Below, in pieces: positions 12,396-25,561 of a DNA stretch of 64,000 nt. The first letter of the stretch is position 1. Each line of letters starts with the position of its first letter. Both the position numbers and the translations under genes were made by a program. The DNA comes from Cercis canadensis (taxonomy: Eukaryota; Streptophyta; Magnoliopsida; Fabales; Fabaceae), in the NCBI GenBank assembly GCA_003255065.1, contig QAOA01004158.1, positions 187,537-251,536 on the forward strand, in the 5' to 3' direction. The notes under the pieces are model-generated. The model was not told the DNA's origin, made no database searches, and saw nothing but the letters and a program-made list of their open reading frames with translations.

Positions 12396-12500
12396 CTGAA
12401 GGCTTGGAGGTGGTTTCTCAAAGTATGGACAAACTAATTTCCCATTCTCTTCTCTTCCACCAGGAAATATCAAAAAGCAAAGAGCCATATATATATCTAA
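12396..12500 (-). pseudogene. Possible exon relic of an unidentified minus-strand gene
   Basis: On the minus strand a 105-nt stretch is bounded by a good acceptor (TTTTTGGCAG) and donor (CTTCAG|GTGAGC). One frame reads MALCFLIFPGGREENGKL and on to EKPPPSLQ. Diverged copies lie at about 33290-33395 (donor lost) and 54060-54160. I do not recognise the protein. It may be a chance frame inside a repeated spacer. Confidence 0.25.
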
Positions 12501-12929
12501 CTGCCAAAAATTAGAGTTGAGACATATATACAAAAATATCATATATTAGATATAAAAATGAAAATAATTATTAGATTAATACCATCCTGAGAACAATTTG
12601 TATTAATAGAAAAAAGATAAAACTAAATTGAATTCTGTAATTTTAATAATTCGAAATACAATGTTTTCCTTTTTTAGTCGATGTTCAAAATACAATGTTA
12701 AAAGAAAAGAAATAACTTTAAAAAAAATTAATTGGACAAACTATTAAAGAAGTTTGTCCTCTTAATTACTTTCTTCCTTTCAGTTGATTTGTTGCGTTCC
12801 TCTTGGTTATTATAGAAAAGGGTGTTCTATTATTAATTTTATTGAGTTTTAATGTTTTATTAGATCGGTGTTGAGACATACTTCTTGTATATGTCTAAAT
12901 AAAATTAAGCCAACTCTTACTTCGTAAAT

Positions 12930-12931
<2 letters not shown>

Positions 12932-12960
<29 letters not shown>
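12932..12960. repeat. (AT)n microsatellite
   Basis: About 29 bp of pure AT dinucleotide. Copies of this spacer at 16287, 33904 and 57058 have only a few units, so this allele is expanded. Confidence 0.8.
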
Positions 12961-12963
<3 letters not shown>

Positions 12964-13418
12964 TTATCAATGAATAGACTACCATGGCGACATGATTGAA
13001 TAAAGATAATAGACTTTAAGAATTTTTTGCTTTCCATGGTGGTTGATGGAATTTTTGTCGTCCGCTTCAAGAAGAAATTAATTAAAAAGGTATATATGCA
13101 GCTATGGAAGAAATTTTCATTGATGAAATGAAAGTGAAGAATCATGGAGAGATTAATTGATAGCAACTCATTAATCGGCATCAATGTTTTATAAATTTTT
13201 ATGATAAATTTCAGATATTATCGAATATTAATTCTTAATATCCAGTAATAGGTAATAAGATTGCATATAATTAATAGTTGTTTCCTAGAGTAAACACTAT
13301 TAGACCCAAAAACTAATTACTAAGAGGCAGCAAGAGGAAGACTAGCTTAATCAAAGTCTTCCATGCACAAGTTGACAGACAGCGGCCACTAGGAAACAAC
13401 TATTTGTTAGTGGGATGG

Positions 13419-13515
13419 TATGGTATCTCATAATTTGAGAAACCATTAGATTCCAACTTTTTGTTACTTGTCTATTCGTTCACTAAAAGGTCATCATGAA
13501 CTCCCAACTCAAGAT
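13419..13515 (+). pseudogene. 5' scrap of an RLK gene (leader and first codons)
   Basis: About 97 bp match the leader of RLK-1, -2, -4 and -6 (TATCTCATAATTT through CACTAAAAGGTCATC) and include the ATG at 13496 and the codons for MNSQL. Homology then stops abruptly at unrelated sequence. It marks a further RLK copy, now lost except for its start. Confidence 0.8.
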
Positions 13516-13741
13516 GACAAGATGACTTGGGAAATATGAACGGGTAGAGAGAATAGAAAAATGAGGATCCTATCCTCACGTTGATGGATCGCTATCCTTG
13601 TTTAAGGATGTCTTGAGGGAAGATTTTATTTTGGTTACTCCTGGGAACAGCAGTTGTTTCTGTGAGTTAAGTTAGTTTTTTCTGTTTTGAGCCTGTTTGC
13701 AACCCTTAAATTACAAAAAAANAAAAAAAAAAAAAAAAACA
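13516..13741 (+). other. Unidentified sequence ending in poly(A)
   Basis: This sequence begins exactly where the RLK 5' scrap ends and finishes in a run of about 25 A (with an N at 13722). A 3' poly(A) end suggests a retroposed fragment, but I see no coding similarity and no clear target duplication. Confidence 0.3.
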
Positions 13742-14220
13742 AAACAACATCAAACAAAAACAAACTAGAATCTCTCTGCATTGCAATGTGCCACGTCTTC
13801 TTTTAATGAAGAATTTGTGAATTCTATACGGATAAATGTGAGTGTTTCACATCATACATATATATATATATATAAAGTGAGTATTTCACATTACATTATT
13901 TATTTAACTAATATCTTCACAAATCTAAACCCCAATTAAATCCCAAACATCTCGTTCACTCACAAAATAATTTTTTCACTCAAAATTCTGCAGCATCTTA
14001 TTCTCTTCTTTTGCAAACATTGCTCTCTCTAACCGTAGTACAAAACTTCAAAACAAGGCATTATTATCTTTGCTAGTGGCACCTTTTTTTTCTTTTTTCT
14101 TTTTTCCTTCTCTTCAAGTGGCAGACATCACGTTAATCCACCAATATACTAAGAGAAATGTTAGATCAAAAAAATTTGTACAGAACTATACACAAACTAT
14201 GATGTGACAAAATCAGAATA

Positions 14221-14721
14221 TGACCAAAAAAAAAGTTAAAAGTGGAACCAATTGAATTCAAATTCTGTCCCACACCACAATTTGTGAAATATTGAGTCAA
14301 GAGTTTATATATATATATATATATATGACCAAAAAAAAAGTTAAAAGTGGAACCAATTGAATTCAAATTCTGTCCCACACCACAATTTGTGAAATATTGA
14401 GTCAAGAGTTTATATATATATATATATATATGACCAAAAAAAAAGTTAAAAGTGGAACCAATTGAATTCAAATTCTGTCCCACACCACAATTTGTGAAAT
14501 ATTGAGTCAAGAGTTTATATATATATATATATATATGACCAAAAAAAAAGTTAAAAGTGGAACCAATTGAATTCAAATTCTGTCCCACACCACAATTTGT
14601 GAAATATTGAGTCAAGAGTTTATATATATATATATATATATGACCAAAAAAAAAGTTAAAAGTGGAACCAATTGAATTCAAATTCTGTCCCACACCACAA
14701 TTTGTGAAATATTGAGTCAAG

Positions 14722-14745
<24 letters not shown>
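14221..14745. repeat. Minisatellite: five tandem copies of a 105-bp unit
   Basis: Units start at 14222, 14327, 14432, 14537 and 14642, exactly 105 bp apart, and look identical by eye. Each has an A9 run, a CCCACACCACAATTTG core and an (AT)n tail. Spacer copy C has a single diverged unit near 44366-44470, so the array expanded only here. Because 105 is divisible by 3, the minus strand shows a spurious repetitive open frame of 184 codons. Confidence 0.92.
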
Positions 14746-14766
<21 letters not shown>

Positions 14767-15469
14767 AATCACTCATATACTAAATATTTTACCTCTTTCA
14801 TTATTTTCCTTTGCGAACCTAGCTTATATAATTGGGCTTGGATCTAATAAAAGCTCCAATGCTGCACCTTAACCTATTCCCTTAACATTACCTCCAATTA
14901 ACTTATACAAATTTCAAACAATTTTCTCTCCCTTCATAATCACCATACAACTTCCACAAACTTTCAATATTATGCCTATTCGCCATAAGCCAATGAATCT
15001 AATCTATCCAAAGATATCAAACGTTAGTGACCAAAAAAAAAATTCAAAATTTCCAAATTTTCACCTACTATCAACATATGTTTCGAATCACCAAGAAAGT
15101 CACACTACCATCACTATCAACGACACCCATTAAACATAATACAAGCATGTAGAAAAGCTAATAATCATTCAAAGAACCCTTACCTTAATAATTCTCTCAA
15201 AATTCTAGCCAAAAAAAAAAAAAACATTAGGAAAAGAAAAATGCTTATGATACAATAGTAGATATCACATTGGTTGAGATTATACTTTTGAATTATTGCC
15301 AAAAAAAAATAAAATTAAATGGGTCTGATTAAAGTTCAGGTGGGTTCATTTAAATTTAAATATTGATATGTGTGCATGGTGTAACAATTATTAGTGTGTA
15401 AGTAAAATTAGAAAAAAAAAAAAGTAATGAAAAAAAGATACTAAATTTGGATGTTGGCTTGAATTTTAG
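14746..15469. other. Spacer derived from the last intron of the AGPase gene
   Basis: It parallels 44470-45132 of relic C, which lies between the last two AGPase exons, and 9560-10051 of relic A. No gene otherwise. Confidence 0.5.
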
Positions 15470-15610
15470 AGAATACAAGAGGTTGAATGATCTTTAGAAA
15501 GGTTTTGCATTCGTGCTAGTCTTACAATAGTTTCAAGGGAAATATACCAAGAAAGATTGGGAACTTGACAATGCTTAAGGAGTTGAATGTTGGCTTCAAT
15601 AGTTTGTAAG
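15470..15610 (+). pseudogene. AGPase last-exon scrap fused to LRR scrap
   Basis: 15470-15527 is the AGPase final exon (RIQEVE, TGA, SLEGFCIRASLTI). It runs without a break into 15528-15610, the end of RLK exon 1 (SFKGNIPRKIGNLTMLKEL), which has the same TAA in the last repeat as relic A. The junction is at the same nucleotide as at 10110 and 45192. No other part of either gene survives nearby. Confidence 0.82.
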
Positions 15611-18506
15611 GTATGATTCATCCCATTTAATCCTTGTTCACACTACTAACTTACAATATTCCATCTATTGTAGATTATTCATATTCCAAAGAAATTCAAT
15701 TTTATAGGACAAAAAGAAAATTTAAGTTTTGACACGACAATATATGCGTTAATCATGAAGTGCCTTAATTTACGCTGCCATCACACAATCTAATTTCACA
15801 CTACCAACACCAACAACATCCAACTCATTATCAAAGCCAATTAAATAATTCCAACACCACAAGCATTATAGGTATCAACGCTGGTCAATATTCCAAGTCA
15901 ATATAATATTAATCAAGAGTTAGTTCCACCACCAACTTGGGATGGGAAAGCTTCGGTGACAATTTCTTGTGGTGGGACAACAGCCGGTCAACGCTCCAAG
16001 TCAATATAATTAAATAGTGATAACATTTCATATTTTGCTTTACGATTGAAATATCAAAATGATTTCACTATTACGTTATCATACAAGTGTCAAATTTGAT
16101 CCCATTAAAACGAATAGAATGAAATTACAGGAGGGACGAAAAAAGAAAACAACTATTATTTATATATATAACTTCTTATAATTGTTTAAAAATACAAATA
16201 ATTTTAATGAGTTTTATTAGGTCTGCGTTGAGACATACTTCTTGTATGTGTCTAAATAAAATTAAGCTAGCTCTTACTTTGTAACACTATATATATAAAT
16301 TTACCAATGAATAGATTATTATAGCGACACTAAATGGTCTCTGTCAAGTGGTACTGAAGTCGATTTCAGAACTTATAGATTCTATATTCGAATCTAGAAT
16401 CTACCATGGCGATATGATTGAATAAAGATAATAGACTTTAAGAATTTCTTGCTTTCCATGGTGGTTGATGGAATTTTTATCTTCCACTTGAAGAAAAAAT
16501 TAATTAAAAAGGTATATATGCAGCTATGGAAGAAATTTGCACCCTTTTCTATTGCAAATTTTTAAAAAGTGGAATAAAAATGTGAAATATATCGAAACAC
16601 TACACATAATTATATTATTACACATTTTTATATTCTTAATTTGCACCCTTTTCTATTGCAAGCATCATTTTAAGAGAAAGTTGATCCAGGGAAAAGAAAA
16701 ACAAAACAAAAAATCGTTTGACAGAAAGTGAAGCCAATAAACCCAGCTGTATGAAGAAGTGAATTGTAATTAACATGTTCACTGAACAATGGATAAAAAT
16801 TGGCTTTCTACTTTCAAGTTAGAATAGTAAAATTTACAGTGACCAATAAAGTGCATCAATTTAAAGTGCAATTACGTAGAGATAGTTAATTAGGCATTAT
16901 GTCAAGAACAACTTCCAAACTATCATCTCACTTGGACTAAGATTTGTCCAATAAACATTGATAATAGTGAACGATGATGCATCAAGCACAAAGATAATGT
17001 GATGTGATTAGTTCACAGAAATATGCATAATGGGCTGCAATTTTCATCAAACAATCAATGGTGTTAAAGGAAGTTGAGGGTAAAAAATAATAAAATAACT
17101 TACAAGCAACCAATCAGAAACCGCTAAAAGTATCTCAAGTTTTTTTCATTTTTTGTCAAAAGTATCATAATTGATTAAGTGAAATTTTTTTTTTAATTCT
17201 TTTTCTTGGTGAGATTGGATATGAAACTTACACTTAACTTTGGATGGAGAGAATGAATTTAAGAAGAATTAAAATATAATAAATTAAGTTAGCACTTCCA
17301 ACAAAATCAAATATATATAATTTTATTAGATTCTATTTTCCAGAGAAATTCATGCAAAATGGGATATAAATAGAATTTTGAAAACACGTGAGGCTCTTGG
17401 CTCCTCCACTACAAACTAATACAAAGTTAGTTTTTCCAACTTCCAAGCAAGTAATTATACANACTAATACAGAGTTAGTTTTTCCAACTTCCAAGCAAGT
17501 AATTATACATGATGGAGGTAAAAACATGTAACACGAATTTGACTTCCATGCAGTTTACTCACATCAAATTAATTTCCACAGTTATTAAAAAAAATTAAAT
17601 TTTATAATTTTTTTTATAAGTAAATTTTTATAAATTAGCCTTTAAAAAATGTTTTTTATAAAATAATCTTTTCATCAAATCATCATGATTTTTTAAAAAT
17701 TGATTTCTATAATACACATAAATATTTATTACAAAATAGTTTTTCAATTAAAAATATTTATACCAATTTATCAAAAATCTTGATGATTGAAGAATTATTT
17801 TATAGTAAATATTTTTTCTTTTGGGACTAATTTATTAGTGAGAATTAGTAAGATATGATTTAGTACAATAATACCTTTGAACTTAAGATCTCTCACTTAT
17901 TAGTAGAAATTAATGTATCTAAGTTATTAGTTTATATATGATATACTCTTTTCACGAGCACTAACTAAAATAAACATGTATTTGTTATATAATCTTTAAA
18001 TTTCAAAGCTGAAAACAATTTTGTTATTATATATATAAAACACATAAGATTCGTATCTTCGTATATTATATTGTTTATTTTTATTTGTACCCTCTCACTT
18101 TCATTGTTATGGTCATTATAAAGCAAATCTTAGAAGTCTACAAAAAGTAAAACATTTGTCAAGAATATGGGAACGACCTTTCTATGTTAAGACGTCAATT
18201 GGATAAATTTGTACTCAAAAGTCAAAAGTTATTATCTTGTCGTATTTTCTTTTTATTAATAGCACTAGCAGTGCCCTTAATCCTATGTCCACATTATTCA
18301 GTCCTTATGATTTATTAATGTCATTGCGGTTCTCCTATTGAAAAGAGAATCTGATATTCTAACATTATTTCAATACGAGATAATAAATCATAGTACATTA
18401 TTTGCTGGCGACAATGCCCACTAATAAAGTGCCAATAGAACCACACACATTCTATTATTATTACTGAAATTGGAAAACTGCGTAGGTGACTAGGTTTGAG
18501 AATTAG
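15611..18506. other. AT-rich spacer upstream of RLK-2
   Basis: No gene found. 16200-16530 repeats the spacer seen at 12840-13110, 33820-34060 and 56980-57190. 16540 and 16642 share a 19-bp direct repeat. 16790-18300 parallels 22840-24480. A 45-bp duplication flanks the N at 17462. Confidence 0.5.
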
Positions 18507-18678
18507 ATATTGTTGTTAGAGATACTTGTTTTAGGACAAACATAAAAGTAGGAAAGGATCACCTTTAGCTCCCCCTATTTATACTCAAGCCAGTCTTGTG
18601 GCATGCTATCTCATAATTTCAGAAACCATTAGATTCCAACTTTTTGTTACTTGTCTATCTCTTCACTAAAAGGTCATC
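18507..18678 (+). promoter_or_regulatory. RLK-2 promoter and leader with TATA box
   Basis: TATTTATA at 18576-18583 lies 96 bp before the ATG, at the same spacing as in RLK-4 (36152) and close to RLK-6 (57987). The 70 bp before it (GATATTGTTGTTAGAG to TTTAGCTCC) match RLK-4 but not RLK-6. The leader ends CACTAAAAGGTCATCATG. The element is inferred from position and conservation. Confidence 0.6.
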
Positions 18679-21600
18679 ATGAACTCCCAACTCAATGGAG
18701 TTCACTCCCTCTTTGTTCCAACTCTGTTGCTTGTGCTCTACTGTTTTATGGCTCCTACTAGTATTGCTGTGCTTCAAGTCCTCAACATTAACACCGACCA
18801 GTCTTCTCTTCTTGCCTTCAAACACCATATCACTTACGACCCCAATAATTTCCTTGCCAAAAACTGGTCAGTTAAAACCCCCGTTTGCAATTGGTTTGGC
18901 ATCACTTGTGATTCTTCCCACCTTAGAGTTACTGCCCTCAATCTCTCTCACATGAATCTTGTTGGNACCAGTCTTCTCTTCTTGCCTTCAAAGACCATAT
19001 CACTTACGACCCCAATAATTTCCTTGCCAAAAACTGGTCAGTTAAAACCCCCGTTTGCAATTGGTTTGGCATCACTTGTGATTCTTCCCACCTTAGAGTT
19101 ACTGCCCTCAATCTCTCTCACATGAATCTTGTTGGAACCATTCCTCCTCATATGGGGAACCTATCCTTCCTTTCTAAGCTAGATCTTTCCAACAATACCT
19201 TTCATGGTTCCCTTCCTAGTGAATTAGCTCGGTTACGTAGAGTGAAACTCATTCACCTACGATTCAACAACTTCAGTGGGTATATCCCATCATGGTTTGT
19301 CTTCTTACCGAAACTTGAACAGTTGTGGTTAGGCTATAACAGTTTCACGGGTAAGATCACACCCTCCTTATTCAACTTAACTTCACTGCAAACACTTGAT
19401 CTTGCTGGTAACAAACTTTGGGGTATTCTATCCTCCAACTTCTTCAATGCCCCTGCATTACAACGGGTGATGGTTTATGATAACCAACTCTCAGGCTCTA
19501 TCCCAAGCTCTGTTTTCAACATATCATCGCTTCAACTTATCGATCTCGGAAAAAAAAAAACCTTTTTGGTGAAGTCCCCGAAAATATCTTCTATTACCTT
19601 CCTAAATTGGAGAAGTTTAGTTTAGAAGAGAACCAGTTCGTTGGAGAAATTCCACTTAGCCTGTTTAATTGTAAGCAGCTGCAAATTTTGTGGTTAGATC
19701 ACAATAGTTTCAAGGGAAATATACCAAGAGAGATCGGAAACTTGACAATGCTTAATTTTTTATACCTTGGCAACAACAATTTGCAAGGTATGATTTATTC
19801 TTTTAGTTTACAAATAACCTTGTTAACTATGATACTTGAAATACAAGAATACATACTACCCTGGTGTAGAATCAAAACGTCATTTTTTAAAAGTAAAATT
19901 TATATATTTGAAATGAGAAAAATATTTTTGAAAGAAGCATGAAATGTCTAAATTTGTGGATATCTTGGATTTATTATTGATGTGTACAAGGATTTCAAAT
20001 TTTGAAATGTGATAGAATTATTCCTATTATCTATGACAGGTACAATACCAAACGAGATTGAGAATCTATATAATCTAGAGATGTTGATCTCGAAGTTGCC
20101 AACTTGAGTGGCCAAATTCCATCAGAAATTTTTAATATTTCTACAATAACAACAATTTCCCTAGTCATGAATCAACTCTCAGGCAATCTACCAATAACCT
20201 TAGGCTCCATGGCTCCAAATCTTAAGATGTTATTCTTAGGTGATAATTATCTTAGTGGAAAAATCTCAAGCTCTATTTCCAATGCTTCTTTGCTCATTGA
20301 ATTAGACTTGTCAAAAAATTCATTTTCTGGCTACATTCCAAATATATTTGATAATTTAAGGAAGCTTGAATGGCTTAATGTTTATTAGAATAATTTGACT
20401 TCTGATCCTTCCAATCTAGAGTTGAATATTATAAATTCTTTAAGTAGTAGTAACTATCTAAGAGAAGTATACTTCTCACATAATCCTTTGAACTACGTCC
20501 TTCCAATGTCTATTGGCAATCTCTCCACTTCTCTAGAGAACTTGGGATTTGGGAGTTGTGAAATGAGGGGTAGCATTCCACCAAATATTGGCACCTTAAG
20601 TGGCTAATTAATATCCCTTGGCCTTGGTGGAAATCAACTGACTGGAACCATTCCAACTGGAATAGAGAAGTTACAAGAGTTACAAGCTCTCTCTCTTCAT
20701 GGGAACCTGTTAGAAGGACTTCTTCCACGTGTAATATGTCAACTCAAGAGCTTGTGGACATCAGACTTGGGTATTAACAGTTTTTCCGGACCAATACCTA
20801 CTTGCTTGAGTAACCTTACATTATTGAGGGAGTTTTATCTTGATAGTAATTATTTGAACTCGACAATACCTTCTGATTTGCTGAGCCTCACATATTTATT
20901 ACATTTAAACTTCTCATCAAATGAGCTAATAGGACCTCTCCCACTACGTATTGGAAATTTAAGAGTTTTGACAGAGCTTTATTTATCAGATAATCAGTTA
21001 TCAGGTAACATTCCAAGCACCATGGGAGGACTTCAAGATTTAAGTCATCTTGACTTGCAACGAAATAAATTGGAAGGACCTATCCCTGAATCTTTTGGCA
21101 TTTTGGTGAGTTTGGAAGAACTTTATTTATCAAAAACCAATTTATCTGGTGTTATTCCCAAGTCTTTAGAGGGACTTGTGCATATGAAGTTTTTCAATAT
21201 CTCTTTCAATAAATTAGAAGGAGAGATTCCAAGTGGTGGGCCTTTTAGAAACTTGTCTTCTCAATCATTCATGGGGAATGAAGGACTTTGTGGTCCTCCA
21301 CACTTGCNCTTTATTTATCAAAAAACAATTTATCTGGTGTTATTCCCAAGTCTTTAGAGGGACTTGTGCATATGAAGTTTTTCAATGTCTCTTTCAATAA
21401 ATTAGAAGGAGAGATTCCAAGTGGTAGGCCTTTTAGAAACTTGTCTTCTCAATCATTCATGGGGAATGAAGGACTTTGTGGTCCTCCACACTTGCAAGTC
21501 CCAAAATGCAAAACTACTGCATCTAGAAAATCCCCAAAAACTACTGCAATTGTGCTGAAAATTGTTTTGCCCGCTGGGTTTGCCACATTAATGTTTATAT

Positions 21601-22549
21601 CGACTTTCTTATATGTGCTAAAATGCAAAAATCACAACGAGTTGTCTAACCCAGAGCAAGATTCAACAGTGACAACATGGAGAAGAATTTCATATCATGA
21701 ACTTCGGCAAGCTACAAATCAGTTTAGTGATGTCAATTTACTTGGTATAGGGAGCTTTGGAAAAGTATATAAAGGAATACTCGACGACGGGATGAATGTT
21801 GCAGTAAAAGTTTTCAATTTGGAGCTTGAAGGAGGATTTAGAAGCTTTGATTCTGAATGTGAAGTGCTAAGAAATGTCTGCCATTGAAATCTTATAAAAG
21901 TCATTAGCAGTTGCAATAACAATATTGACTTCAAGGCATTGGTTTTGAGTTACATGCCTAACGGGAGTTTAGAGAGGTGGTTATACTCCGACAATCGTGG
22001 GTTGAGTATAATGTAAAGGTTGAACATAATGATTGATGTTGGAACAGCATTGGATTATTTACATCATGGTTGTTCTATACCAATTGTGCATTGTGATTTA
22101 AAACCCAATAACGTATTGCTAGATCAAGATATGATTGCACATGTGACTAATTTTGGCATTGCAAAACTCTTGGGTGGAGATTCCTTGACACACACTATGA
22201 CACTAGCCACAATGGGTTATATGGCTCCAGGTGATGTTTCTAAATCATTTTCAACTAACTTTTTCGTTTCTTGCAAATATATCATGTTGTATAAATATTT
22301 CTAATATGTCGAAACATTTTCCAAGTTCATATCATAATATCAAATATCTTAAGAATTGTTTTCTCCTTACATGCAGAGTATGGATTGGAATGAATTGTTT
22401 CTAGGCAAGGTGATGTATATAGCTATGGTATCTTGCTTTTGGAAACTTTCATTAGAAAGAAGCCCACAGATGAAATGTTCCATGGAGAATTTAGCATCAA
22501 GCACCGGGTGAAAGGTTCGTACCCTGATGCAATAATTGATTTTAAAATG
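18679..22549 (+). pseudogene. RLK-2: broken LRR receptor-like kinase
   Basis: Same family and layout as RLK-1: exon 1 18679-19787, exon 2 20040-22230, exon 3 from 22377. Two assembly duplications inflate it: 18797-18965 repeated after the N at 18966, and 21121-21307 repeated after the N at 21308. True damage: an A11 run near 19550-19560 adds two bases; a 1-bp deletion lies near 20085; TAG at 20386; TAA at 20605; TGA at 21885 (Arg codon in paralogs); TAA at 22014 (Gln codon); TGA at 22391 in exon 3. Kinase homology stops near 22541 after DAIIDF, so the C-terminus is gone. P-loop, VAVK and HCD are still readable. It cannot make a receptor. Confidence 0.88.
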
Positions 22550-22747
22550 AGATAAATCTTAAATTTGAATTTTTAAGTTTTGTGATTTTTTNTTTTGGAA
22601 ACCTTCATTAGAAAGAAGCCCACAGATGAAATGTTCCATGGAGAATTTAGCATCAAGCACCGGGTGAAAGGTTCGTACCCTGATGCAATAATTGATTTTA
22701 AAATGAGATAAATCTTAAATTTGAATTTTTAAGTTTTGTGATTTTTT
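22437..22747 (+). repeat. 155-bp direct duplication around the N at 22592
   Basis: 22437-22591 recurs at 22593-22747, separated by one N, with almost no differences. It covers the truncated kinase tail of RLK-2 and following spacer. It is most simply an unmerged contig overlap. Confidence 0.75.
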
Positions 22748-25561
22748 GATAAAATATTCGTGTGGGCTTCATAAATTATCAAATTTTAAGTTTAATAGTG
22801 TGAAACTTGTGTTGAAAGAAGTTAAAAATATTGAATAACCCCTTACTTTCAAGTTAGAACAGTAAAATTTACAGTGATCAATAGTGTATTTGACAAGCTC
22901 CAGTCTAGAAGCTAAAGTGAAGACTAAAGTGCAATTATGTAGAGATGGTTAATTAGGCATTATGTCAGGCACAACTTCCAAACTATCATCTCACTTGGAC
23001 TAAGATTTGTCCAATAAACATTGATAATAGTGAACGATGATGCATCAAGCACAAAGATGATTGAGATTTATGTTCCCTACTCAGTCATTGATGAGGTCAC
23101 CCTTAGATCATAGCAAGGAGATAGCCTCATGCTGTGCTACATATTGAGTTTGCCAATTAGAAAGCATTACTTATTGAAAGTAGAGTATTTTTATTGGAGA
23201 ATTTATAATATCTTAATAAAAGTTTAGTTAGAAACTCCAACATGCCTTTTTATTTTTAATATTAAAAATAAAAGAGAGCACGCATATATTGGATGGTAGA
23301 CAGATCAGATCCGATTATGTTACTTGAGTTATGTTGCTCAGATTTAAGTTATATATTTCATTAAAGTTTATCTCAACTATTAAAACACATTAACATTTAA
23401 TGGTTGAGATGAACTTTAATAAAATGAACAGTTCAAATTTAAGCAACATGACTCAAATGATATGACCTGATCCAAATCCGATGATATACAATGTAATGTG
23501 ATTAGTTCACAGAAATATGCATAATGGGCTGCAATTTTCATCAAACAATCAATGGTGTGTTAAAGGAAGTTGAGGGTAAAAAATAATAAAATAACTTACT
23601 AGCAATCAATCAGAAACCGCTAAAAGTATTTAAAGTTTTTTTGTTTTTCTTTTGTCAAAAGTGTCATAATTGATTAAGTGAATTTGTTTTTTTTAATTCC
23701 TTTTCTTTATGAAACTACTTTGGATGGAGAGGATGAATTTAAGAAGAATAAAAATATAATAAATTAATTGACACTTCCGAAAAAATCAAATATACATAAT
23801 TTTCTTAGATTCTATTTTCAAGAAAAATTCGTGCAGAATGAGATATAAATGGAGTTGTGAAAACACATGAGGCTCTTGGCTCCTCCACTACAAAGTACAA
23901 ACTAATTCGAAGTTCAAACATGGAGTTTACTTGCAAAAGTCACTGTTTCCAACTTCGAAACAAGTAAGTATAAACGATAGAGGTAAAAACGTGCAACACG
24001 AATTTGACTTCCGTGCAGCTTACATCAAATTAATTTCCAGAATTATTAAAAAAATTTAAATTATGATAAACTAGTCTTTAAAATAATGTTTATTATAAAA
24101 TAATATTTCAATCCAATCATCAAGATTTTTTAAAAATTGATTTCTATAATACACATAAATATTCATTACAAAATAGTTCTTCAATCAATAATATTTAGAC
24201 CAATTCATTAAAAATTTTGATGATTGAAGAAATATTTTATAATAAATTTTTTTTTCGGGACTAATTTATTAATGAAAATTAATAAGATAAAATTTAGTAC
24301 AATAATATTTTTGAACTTAAGATATCTCACTTTCATTATAAATGAATTCTTAGAAGTCTAGAAACAGTAAAACATTTGTCAAGAATATGGGAACCACCTT
24401 TCTATGCTAAGACGTCAATTGGGGAAATTTGTACTCAAAAGTCAAAAGTTATTAATCCTATGTCTACATTCAAACTTACGCGTGCATACCAAGTCAATAT
24501 AATAGAGTAAAGTCTTTAAGAAGATATCCCATTGGGATTAGGTGAGATTGAGACCATAAGAATTCATTGACAAGGTATCTCACGTAAGCCAAACAATTAG
24601 TACTCTAGCTATTACAGCATAATCAATTCCTAAATTTTTATATAACCAAAACAAAAAAACGCGGAAATAAGTTATCCCCTATTTTGCAGTTTTCTATGAT
24701 ATTTGAAACATACATCTTTTATTAATTTGACCTTAATCTTTTATTAAAAAAAAAAAATACAATGTCCACCTTTTTAAGGTATTAATCAGATTCAACTTTT
24801 ATCCAAAATTGACTATTAATTTAACTACCCACTTACAATTTTATGTGCGTAGTGAATAAAGAATTAAAAATCGATTTTGAACAAACATATGACTTTAAAT
24901 TAGCAATAATTGTAACTCACATAAAATATTTTTTCTTGAGTGACACATCTGAATTTTTTATTTTATTTTAATGACTTTACAATAATTTTCTCTAAAAATA
25001 ACTTCAAAAATGTTAACTGAACAACCTATTAAGGAAGTTTGTTCTTACTATCTCCCACCTCCCTTTTTTTGTTTTGTTTTTTTTTTTTTTTTAATCACAN
25101 TTTTTTTTTCAATCACACGCCAATTGCTTTACAAGCTCATGTGGATGATTTGCAAATTGTTATGCCAATTTTTAGTCTTCTACCAAGTCTTTCTTTAATT
25201 GATTAGTGAATAGACTAGCATGGGAACAAGATTGAATAAAGATAATAGACTGAGTCCTCATCTGCGTGGCAAGAATTTTGTTCATCAGGGAATCCGGTTT
25301 TATTGTGAATTGCAAAAATGGACGAAAATTCTTACAAAATGACAAGTTGAGATGGAACATTTAACCGTGTAACATTGATCGATGGAGAATGAGAGCAGTT
25401 GGTTTTAAGGGTGGAAGAACATTGATGGTGGTTCGTTTTGTGGGGAAGCTTAGGTGACAATCTCTTGTGGTGGGACAAAGACAATGGCTGGTTGGCCTTC
25501 CAAGTCAATATGATTGAATAATTACTGACAGCAAGAGGAAGACGGCTTTAACAAGTATATC
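22748..25561. other. AT-rich spacer between RLK-2 and RLK-3
   Basis: No gene recognised. 22840-24480 parallels 16790-18300 except for an insertion of about 435 bp at 23057-23490. 24490-25560 parallels 34150-35390. An N at 25100 sits in a T-rich run. Short frames here are not conserved. Confidence 0.5.
23286..23490. mobile_element. Foldback MITE-like inverted repeat
   Basis: The sequence is an imperfect hairpin with two arms of about 90 bp (left GATCAGATCCGATTATG...; right arm reads TTGGATCAGGTCATATC on the reverse strand) around a short loop near 23388. The paralogous spacer at 16990-17010 lacks it. I could not define a target duplication, so the superfamily is open. Confidence 0.5.

Noticed and set aside
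14166-14720. A 184-codon open frame on the minus strand with a repeated 35-aa unit
   Set aside because: It is produced by the 105-bp minisatellite (105 = 35 x 3) and has no support outside the array.
14221-14745. CRISPR-like regularly spaced repeats
   Set aside because: The units are contiguous tandem copies without unique spacers, and the genome is a plant nucleus.
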